Positions 8,554 through 14,494 of a stretch of 14,494 nucleotides of DNA are shown here, piece after piece. Position 1 is the stretch's first letter. The number at the start of each line of letters is the position of its first letter. This stretch comes from Chromera velia. Lineage: Eukaryota > Sar > Chromeraceae. The notes beneath the pieces are model-generated. The model saw only the letters and a list, made by a program, of their open reading frames with translations. It was not told the origin of the DNA and did no database searches. A program made the position numbers and the translations under genes. The stretch is from contig JAHBMJ010002385.1 of NCBI GenBank assembly GCA_018398765.1, positions 5,001-19,494 of the forward strand, written 5' to 3'.

Positions 8554-9954
8554 CTAGACTGACTTTTCAATCTCGTTTCCTCCCGTCTCCTTCTCCCCAC
8601 ATCTCTTCTCGAAGTCCCGCTGAATCTCTTCGATTTGTTCGTCCGTGTACCCCTCTCCAGAGATGAGTCTCTTTGGCATCCCCCACTTCGGAGCAGTCTG
8701 AGGCATCTTGATAGGAGTCTCAGACCGCGAGAGTTCGGCGATTTCCCCGTTGGACACCTCTTCCTCCTGCTCCTTCCAGAATTCTTGGATCCACTGGGGG
8801 CACTCGTCAGGTCTGCGGACCCACTCATCGTCACTCCTCTCTCCTGTGGCTCGCACGGGAGATGTTCGCTGTCGATTTTCTTCCTGAGCGTCCAAGGGCA
8901 TGGACATCAGAAAGTTTGGGCCCCGACCATCACCCCCCTTTGCCTTCTGCCTTTTCTCGGGGCAGTTGGCGGCAGTGTGATCTGCGTGCAGTCGTCTGCA
9001 CTCAAAACACCCGTGGAACTTGATCAGGACTCCCCTTTCCTCCCTGGTCAAGTCGGGAAATCTGTTTCCCTGCGACCCTCCTCTCAGTCCTCGGGCAGGG
9101 GACGTTGGTCTGCGACCTGGCTGTCGCCAGCTGGGCTGCTGGTTCAATGCTCCAATATCCATAGGAGCGGGACCAGTCGAGTCATGAGTGGTGATGGCTA
9201 GCGGTGCTGCTTATCCAGATGGGATGGAGGTTATCATGAGGCGAACGGGAACACTGTCAGGAACCTGAAAATGAGGAACAATAGAGAGACTCAGTGCTTT
9301 GAATGCAGCCTCTACTGCCATCCACTGCCTTTTCGAGCGGTAACTTTTCGAGGTCAACGGGCTCCTTCCTGTTCACATCTTCAGCAATCTTGGGGGAAGA
9401 CCGTGCTTGTAGTGGTAAACCTTATCCGCCATGCTCATGTTGATGATCTTGAGGAGAGTGGTCACAAACTTCCTGGTATAAGTGACCAACTTGAAATCTG
9501 GAGCGCTCGGAGTCAGACAAGTCAGCGCCTCCAAATCTGCTCTCAAGTCATCCTGCGTACGTCGGTCCTTGAAGTAGCAACGAAGAACGTCCTTCAATGC
9601 CCCCCACGTTTCTGGTTTGTGTCCAGCGTTGGTCTCAGACAACTGGACAGCCAGGCGTGCATCTCCAATGAGATGGCTGCTTGCAACGAGTAAGAGTTGG
9701 GAGACAAGGAAGTTATGGTGTCTGGCAAAATTCTCACACTGTCAGATCCACACTCATTTTTCAAGCTTCTCCGGATCTCCATCAGAGTCAGACGACAACT
9801 TCAGTGCTTTAGCAAGCGCAGTCTGCACTGCGGAGTGTCCTGAGTCCTGCGAAGAACGAGGAAGCTGACTTACATACGTTTTTAAATCTGTGAACTCAGT
9901 CGACAACTGCTGGTATTTCGTTGTCAACTCTTCAAACGGGTCTACGTGATCCAT
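8554..9954 (-). pseudogene. Degenerate gag of the LTR retrotransposon
   Basis: Gag forms the particle that packages element RNA. Reading begins at ATG 9954, shortly after the primer-binding site, with a helical N-terminal segment (MDHVDPFEELTTKYQQL). The capsid-like part (about 9740-9375) contains an FxRHHNFL segment, a TWGALKDVLRCYF motif and a helix before a GLPP sequence. Further on are a PMDIGAL motif (about 9165) and a zinc knuckle of spacing CX2CX6HX4C (9009-8962, CFECRRLHADHTAANC), then an acidic tail. The frame is broken by TGA at 9756 and 9744, TAA at 9213, and a pair of compensating shifts, one at the C-run near 9390 and one near 9325; the natural-looking sequence lies in another frame between them. 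The final TAG at 8554 may also be secondary. The X6 spacing in the knuckle differs from the usual X4. It is very unlikely to make a functional protein. Confidence 0.85.
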
Positions 9955-9986
9955 TTTCACGGGGCAAACTCCTGTTCGGAACTAAG

Positions 9987-9997
9987 CTCTGCTAGCA
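9987..9997 (-). promoter_or_regulatory. Primer-binding site, initiator tRNA-Met type
   Basis: Two bases inside the 5' LTR the minus strand reads TGCTAGCAGAG. This matches TGGTAGCAGAG, the complement of the conserved 3' end of eukaryotic initiator tRNA-Met, at 10 of 11 positions. The following CTTAGTTCCG also resembles post-LTR leaders of Ty3/gypsy elements. Confidence 0.75.
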
Positions 9998-9999
9998 CC

Positions 10000-11053
10000 T
10001 GTACCATAGTGACGTACAGGGCTCAAACCCAACTTCAGAAGTCAGGCAGGAAAGTCTGGCAGCTAGGATGAATGCTGCTAGCTGTCCAGTTCGTCTGTCT
10101 GTCAGTCTGATGCAACTCTCTCATGCAACAGAAACGCAACTGTTGATCCATATGGCTAAATCGCATGTACCGATATTATAATAGTGACCATGTTTGATTT
10201 GATTTGATTCGATTTGAGGTAGGGCTTAAGCTCAAATCAAATATCCAGTCAGGGAGGACCTGGTATTTAAAGACCTATCAAATACGATCAAATATTTGAT
10301 CAATATGACTTTCAACCTCAAATATGAAGGTCCCGAAAAAACTTTTTGCAAGTACCAATCCGTCATGCATGCTGATTCAAATGAAAAAACCTAAATCTTG
10401 ATGGTTTGCTCTCAAAAAAAAAACGTTTTGAGCTGCACTGAAATTGACGTTTCACCCCTTTTTACTTCATGCAACCGAATAGAAGCCCAGGAGCACCCAC
10501 TCCTGGAAAGCCGAAAAGCCAGAGAAAAAGCTCTCAGTAGCTCCCACCACCGATCGATTCGATTCACATTGAAGAAAGTGATCATGAAGAAGAGGAAAAG
10601 GAAGTGCCATAAAGCTGAGTGATTGTCACATCAATTTTGGTACGTGCTCTAACTTTATCGTATCAACAAAAAGTCATATGCAATTTCAAATCTATCAATT
10701 TTACGTTCTTAATCTCTATTAGTACTAGAGTGAGTCTCAGTGACTAATGTATATACACTGCCATACAGACATATTTTTTTTACGGAACTGATAAGTTATA
10801 ATTTTATATATATTTTTTTAAATTTTTGAAATACACATCAGAAATGTTCTGATAACTATTGTTATGAGAAAAATGATCAGAGTGACAGTAAGTCAGTGAC
10901 TCAGTGAGGAACCCTAAGAGGTTAACCTCAAATCTTACCTCAAATATCAAATATTTGAGGTTGAAGCTCAAATCAAATCAAATCAAATCAAATCAAATAT
11001 AATCAAATCAAACATGGTCACTATGTACCGATGCGCGTAGCATACACGTCATA
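10000..11053 (-). repeat. 5' LTR, split by a nested element
   Basis: LTR sequence occupies 10000-10174 and about 11033-11053. On the plus strand it begins TGTACCATAGTGACG and ends AGCATACACGTCATA. The middle is filled by the TIR element. Removing that insert leaves a copy about 90 bp shorter than the 3' LTR, through a deletion next to GCGCG. Confidence 0.8.
10166..11032. mobile_element. Nested non-autonomous TIR element (MITE-like)
   Basis: A 0.84 kb element (10182-11023) begins TAGTGACCATGTTTGATTTG and ends with its inverted complement; the first 23 bases are perfect between the ends. Subterminal (TTTGA)n / (TCAAA)n repeats and a GAGGT...AAGCTCAAAT motif extend the inversion imperfectly to about 100 bp. 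TGTACCGAT occurs on both sides (10166-10174 and 11024-11032), giving a target duplication of 8-10 bp. Seven extra bases, ATTATAA, lie between the left duplication and the TIR. Terminal TAGTG plus an 8 bp duplication would fit hAT-type elements, and 9 bp would fit Mutator; the superfamily is not settled. The interior is AT-rich and shows no transposase, so it needed one in trans. A partial copy lies at 2810-2989. Confidence 0.8.
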
Positions 11054-11058
11054 ACTGA

Positions 11059-11520
11059 TGATAAATTGTTGCCTTCAAACTTACTCAAACCTAGACTTAA
11101 ACTCTCATATAGTCCAATTAAACATGCATTTAATATTATTTACTTTGTCTTATATATTTTAGATAAGATCAGTCAAATCAATCAATCAATCAATCAATCA
11201 TAACTATTCTTTTTGGAGTATGAAATGCAAAGTGAAAAACACGGCGATACTGCTGATGCAACGATGTTTCTAATCATACAGATGAAGTCACTGCAGTCTA
11301 TATATAATGGGAATCATTCAGGGAATGCAAATCCTATATGAGAGCTAGCCTAAGTTGAGTGTGAGAGTGCAAGGCTACATAGCGAGCCTGAAGTATTGCT
11401 AGAGGTATAATTTCAGGTATTGGGTAGGGTATTGGCCTTACATGTTTTCGCTAGCTTGAGGGCTAGCTCCATAGAGAAGCGGGTTGACTACTGTCCTTAA
11501 TACTAGGTTGACTACTACTT
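11059..11520. other. AT-rich flank of the retrotransposon, no gene seen
   Basis: Only a (ATCA)n microsatellite at 11176-11200 and a short GCTAGC-containing repeat near 11450-11470 stand out. No coding or RNA feature could be supported. Confidence 0.5.
11176..11200. repeat. (AATC)n microsatellite
   Basis: Six consecutive ATCA units follow CAGTCA. It is a simple tetranucleotide repeat. Confidence 0.9.
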
Positions 11521-11523
11521 CAC

Positions 11524-12032
11524 AGTAGAGGGAGGAGTAAAAAAAATTTAAGAAGAAAGCCGGGAAGAAAGGAAGAAAAAAAAGAAGAAGAACAAAAAGG
11601 AGGAAGGAAAGGAAAGTAGGGAGGGAGGGAACTAGGGAGGGAAGCAAGGAGCGAAGGAAGGAAGGAAGGAAGGAAAAAACTTTTCAAGGAAGGCAGAAAG
11701 GAAGAAAGAAGGGAAGCATGGAAGGAGGGGAAGAGGGAGGGAAGGAACGAAGGATGGCAGAAAGGAAGAAAGAAAGGAAGGCAGAAAGGAAGGATGGGAG
11801 GAAAGAAGGCAGGAAGGAAGGAAGGGAAGGAAGGAAGGAAGCAAGCAAGCAAGAGAAAAAAGAAAGAAAGAAAAGAAAGAAAGGGAGGAAGGGAGGAAGG
11901 AAGAAAGGAAGGAAGGAAGAAGGGAAGGAAGGGAGGAAGGAAGGAAGGAAGGAAGAAGGGAAGGAAGGAAGGAAGGAAGGAAGGAAGAAGGGAAGGAAGG
12001 AAGGAAGGAAGGAAGGGGAGGAAGGGAAGGAA

Positions 12033-12070
<38 letters not shown>

Positions 12071-12071
12071 A

Positions 12072-12103
<32 letters not shown>

Positions 12104-12420
12104 AAAGAAAAGAAAAGAAAGGAAGAAAGAAAGAAAGAAAAGAAAAGAAAAGGAAGGAAGAAAGGAAGAAAGAAAGAAAAGAAAGGAAGAAAAGAAAGAA
12201 AGAAAAGAAAGAAAGAAAGAAAAGAAAAGAAAGGAAGGAAGAAAGGAAGAAAGAAAGAAAGGGAAGGAAGGGAGGAAGGAAGCAAGGAAGCAAGAAAGAA
12301 AGAAAGAAAGGAAGGAAGGACGAAAGAAAGAAAAGAAAGAAAGGAAGGAAAGAAAGAAGGGAAGGAGGGAAGGAACGAAGGACGGAGAAGGAAGGAAAAG
12401 GAAGAACAGAGGGATATGAA
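11524..12420 (+). repeat. Purine tract, (GGAA)n / (GAAA)n
   Basis: About 0.9 kb of the plus strand is almost entirely A and G. It shifts from GGAA-rich arrays (11600-12030) to GAAA-rich arrays (12030-12360) and ends in mixed purine DNA. Open frames on either strand translate to Lys/Glu/Arg/Gly or Ser/Phe/Leu/Pro repeats and are artefacts of composition. It is the mirror image, in strand terms, of the tract at 5390-6100. Confidence 0.9.
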
Positions 12421-12994
12421 ACGGCGGAGCAAATAAGAAAACCGAAGGAGCGATGGAAGAAAAGTAAAGACGCAATCAGACACACTGAAGAACGGCCCAG
12501 GGAAAGGAGAAGCAAAAATTGGAGAAGGCGGCTTCACACACGTACAGAGGAAAGGAGAAGAAAAAGACTGGAAGGGAAGCGGAAAGAAGTGGTACAGACG
12601 GGTAGGGGAAAGCAGAAAAAAAGGCTGGAATGGAGAGAGGGAAGAGCCCGTGCAGAAGTACGGAGAAAAAGAGACGGACCAGAACCGTGCACACAATCAA
12701 GGATAAGGAGATAGAGAAGAGAGAAAAGGGGAAAGCAAGAGAAGGGAGACTGTGCAGATGCACCGAGGAAAGCAGAGAAACGGACAGAAAGCGATAAATA
12801 GCGCGCATATAAAGCGAATAGGCTTAAATACAAGGTCCCTCACAGGTTCTCTGACAGATCCTTTCTCAGTGATCCTGCCTCAACCAATCCTTCCCTCTGT
12901 CTGGGCGGTCCAGGCCGTCTTTTCGACGCACCTCCTACTCTAGGAAACTTCAGGATTCAGGGACACAATAACTTTCCTCCTCTTCAGAGGTCCA
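12421..12994. other. Purine-biased 3' flank of the PUBL-like gene
   Basis: Purine bias on the plus strand continues to about 12800, then composition becomes mixed up to the stop codon at 12995. In gene orientation this is downstream of the PUBL-like stop and may include its 3' UTR. No gene was recognised. Confidence 0.5.
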
Positions 12995-13657
12995 TTAGAG
13001 AATCACCCACCATGGAAGAGGGTAGTGCTTCGGGAGCTCATTGCCGTCTCCCTCCGCTTCTCTGGAGATGGAGGGCTCAGGTACCCCTCCACGCAACCTG
13101 AGAACTAGGTGGAGAGACCCTCCGTCCTGAATGTTGTAGTCCCCTAGAGTCTTGGAGTTGTCCAGTTGCCTTCCATCGAAAATCAATCGCTGTTGATCTA
13201 CGGGAATCCCCTCCTTCTCTGCCAGCTGGGCTTTGACAGTTGCAATGGTTGCGTCAGCAGAGAGGTTGTCAAGGGTCACGGTCTTGCCTGCAATGGAAGG
13301 GAGGCAAACACTCTCAATGAAGCTTTGTCGTTCTGGAGAGCTGCCGAGAGACATAACCTCGCCGGCAGCCGAAGCACCAACGGAGGGAAAGAGACAAAGA
13401 AGAGACGGGACGAGCGCAAACTCGACAACAGACTGTATTCGAAGCTGACCTGACAAAGTTTTCACGCTCAAGGACATGCCCCCATCATCACCACCACGAA
13501 TATTCAAAACATCAGCATACGAGGATGGAACTGCCTTCTTGTTACAATGGGCCCTGGCCACTTTCAAAGATTCAGACCGTCGTGAAAGAGTGGACGACTC
13601 GGCAACAAAAAACGCCGCCAGACAGAGAGCAACACAGTACTGCACCGAGGACTTCAT
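12995..13657 (-). CDS. PUBL: Apicoplast ubiquitin-like protein (PUBL-like)
   Basis: Exon 1 is 13657-13450 and exon 2 is 13287-12995, joined in phase 1 over a 162 bp intron (CAG|GTCAGC ... TTGCAG|G). The spliced product has 166 residues: a hydrophobic signal peptide (1 to about 21, [11 protein letters not shown]), a basic Ser-rich transit-like segment (about 22-60), a ubiquitin fold (61-137: [38 protein letters not shown]) and a 29-residue tail after the RGG that must be removed before conjugation. The bipartite N-terminus marks import into the four-membrane plastid. Toxoplasma PUBL is the known protein of this design and is needed for apicoplast protein import. The hydrophobic patch (Leu8, Ile44, Val70 equivalents) is kept, Lys48 is replaced by Arg and Lys63 by Asp. 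Without splicing the intron stays open and would insert 54 residues into the first hairpin. ATG 13657 is chosen because the signal peptide follows directly. Orthology is inferred from layout. Confidence 0.85.
   Translation of the reverse strand: MKSSVQYCVALCLAAFFVAESSTLSRRSESLKVARAHCNKKAVPSSYADVLNIRGGDDGGMSLSVKTLSGQLRIQSVVEFALVPSLLCLFPSVGASAAGEVMSLGSSPERQSFIESVCLPSIAGKTVTLDNLSADATIATVKAQLAEKEGIPVDQQRLIFDGRQLDNSKTLGDYNIQDGGSLHLVLRLRGGVPEPSISREAEGDGNELPKHYPLPWWVIL
13288..13449 (-). other. Intron of the PUBL-like gene, in frame and stop-free
   Basis: The donor GTCAGC and acceptor TTCCATTGCAG bound a 162 bp intron, exactly 54 codons without a stop in the gene frame. Splicing restores the conserved ubiquitin hairpin TLSGKT, which shows that removal gives the functional form. 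Retention would keep the reading frame but break the fold at Gly10 of ubiquitin numbering. Confidence 0.85.
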
Positions 13658-14126
13658 CCTTTCGCTGCTACCTCAAACCAACAAACAAAGGAACAAGACT
13701 CTATGTACGGATACACGGGCACAACTTCTGAATGCACTGGAGGTCGATGTGTTCACTCCTAGCTGCCTTGTGACAGACTGTCGATCTCGAGCTTACGAGG
13801 CCCCGGCCAACTGTCGAATCTTGCCCCTTCGAGGGCGTGACGGATTGATCGTGGCTAAAAACTTTTAGCCGCTTCGGCATGCTCTAGAGCCATTCAGAGC
13901 TAAACAGTCTCTCTCAAAGATGGCCCGGAAAGCGAAGCTGAGAGGGCACTTAACAAAAAATACACCACGCAGACCACACGGATGGCTGCGTCCGACGTTT
14001 ACAGGAAGATCTGACGCACGCCAAGCTCGGCCCCGGAAAGACAATTCAGCTGAGGTTATAACCCGGCATACGACTGTCCCATACAGGCATTCCTCTTACA
14101 TACCAAATCACTAGCTAACCCAGATA
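13658..14126. promoter_or_regulatory. Upstream region of the PUBL-like gene
   Basis: This is the 5' flank of the minus-strand gene and runs up to the cox1 fragment. It has one GCATGC core (13877-13882), about 220 bp upstream of the ATG. The rest is GC-balanced with short, unconvincing open frames. No tRNA or rRNA was recognised. Confidence 0.4.
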
Positions 14127-14494
14127 CTATTCATCGATGTTAATTATTGGATTATACGGGGTCAACACAGAGAATGAACAGAAAACTATACCTGATGTTA
14201 GAGACGATAAACTGTTCCAACAATTCAAACCATCGATTAAATCAGGAATTCTTCGGGGTAAAGTGAATAATCCTGAGTAATGCATAGGAATAAACAGACC
14301 GCATAAACCTAATCCATATATAAGATAATGATATATAATATTGAAAGAGTTATTAACAACCGAACTTGTCGAGTTATAAAATAAAACCTCTAAATAAGAT
14401 AAAATAGCTGTATAAATGGTTATAATTGCAGAAACTGAGAGAACCACGTGGAAATGACCGACAACATAATAAGTATCATGAAGTGCCAAATCTA
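14127..14494 (-). CDS. cox1: Mitochondrial cytochrome c oxidase subunit I, C-terminal fragment
   Basis: The frame is open from the window edge to TAG at 14129-14127, about 121 residues. It begins DLALHDTYYVVGHFHVVLS, the helix carrying the two histidines (HFH) that bind heme a3 and heme a in this family. It continues with further membrane helices, then PMHYSGLFTLPRRIPDL, with the conserved paired Arg, and NCWNSLSSL. The stop follows PYNPIINIDE. The DNA is AT-rich, unlike the adjoining nuclear sequence. There are no internal stops. The gene is cut by the window end, so its upstream part is unknown. In coccidia, nuclear copies of mitochondrial fragments are common, so this is either a recent NUMT or a join between nuclear and mitochondrial reads. 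Confidence 0.9.
   Translation of the reverse strand, partial: DLALHDTYYVVGHFHVVLSVSAIITIYTAILSYLEVLFYNSTSSVVNNSFNIIYHYLIYGLGLCGLFIPMHYSGLFTLPRRIPDLIDGLNCWNSLSSLTSGIVFCSFSVLTPYNPIINIDE

Larger units (their letters stand above)
7337..11058 (-). mobile_element. LTR retrotransposon (Ty3/gypsy-type features, gag only)
   Basis: The element reads on the minus strand. Five-base target duplications ACTGA flank it (7337-7341 and 11054-11058). Its parts are the 5' LTR (11053-10000, split by a nested element), primer-binding site (9997-9987), degenerate gag (9954-8554), a 3' part without recognisable domains, polypurine tract (7653-7644) and 3' LTR (7639-7342). Inner LTR edges are canonical TG and CA, while both outer edges have mutated to TA. 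The tRNA-iMet primer site and the gag type (capsid, a PMDIGAL motif, one zinc knuckle) point to Ty3/gypsy-like elements. No reverse transcriptase, integrase or protease motif is present, so it is non-autonomous or deleted. LTR copies differ by many transitions and indels, so the insertion is old. Confidence 0.85.

Noticed and set aside
8439-8834. 131-codon minus-strand open frame overlapping gag
   Set aside because: It is the shifted frame of the gag tail, Arg/Ser-rich, without homology-like motifs.
11520-12714. Open frames of up to 354 codons across the purine tract
   Set aside because: Low-complexity translations in several frames on both strands, with no domain and no stable composition beyond the repeat.
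13466-13868. 130-codon plus-strand open frame opposite the PUBL-like exon 1
   Set aside because: It is antisense to a signal and transit peptide sequence and has no recognisable features.
1-14494. CRISPR arrays, bacterial operons or ribosome-binding sites
   Set aside because: The window is eukaryotic with spliced genes, and the repeats present are microsatellites or transposon ends.

Overview
The window looks like nuclear DNA of a coccidian apicomplexan, of the Toxoplasma / Sarcocystis / Cystoisospora kind. The evidence is an apicoplast-targeted ubiquitin-like protein, a starch-binding-type domain protein (coccidia store amylopectin), short GT-AG introns in GC-balanced genes, a TGCATGCA-rich promoter, and a mitochondrial cox1 fragment at the right edge. 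The genus cannot be fixed from this sequence. All exon structures below were read by eye from frame, splice-site and phase agreement, without RNA support.

Left third (1-4301). An AT-rich stretch with no visible gene (1-1230) is followed by minus-strand exons. Three mutually phase-consistent exons (1902 down to 1231) form the C-terminus of an unrecognised protein. Further upstream on the same strand, three more exons (3417 down to 2992) encode a domain resembling CBM20. The two blocks may be one gene; the link between them (1903-2991) is unresolved and carries a partial copy of a TIR repeat (2810-2989). The 0.9 kb upstream of the CBM20-like gene is a probable divergent promoter with six GCATGC motifs in 120 bp.

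Middle (4302-6969). A plus-strand gene of two visible exons encodes a 117-residue protein with one membrane helix and a charged C-terminal coiled coil. Its 2.3 kb intron contains about 700 nt of almost pure pyrimidine tract.

Repeat block (7337-11058). This is a complete but decayed LTR retrotransposon on the minus strand. It has 5-bp target duplications (ACTGA), two LTRs, a primer-binding site matching initiator tRNA-Met, a polypurine tract and a broken gag, with no pol. Its 5' LTR is split by a nested TIR element of about 0.85 kb (MITE-like) flanked by its own 8-10 bp duplication.

Right part (11059-14494). A 0.9 kb purine tract precedes the two-exon minus-strand gene for a PUBL-like apicoplast ubiquitin-like protein (13657 down to 12995). 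The window ends in a mitochondrial cox1 C-terminal fragment (14127-14494, minus), either a nuclear insertion (NUMT) or an assembly join. Most long open frames in the purine and pyrimidine tracts are low-complexity artefacts and are not annotated as genes.
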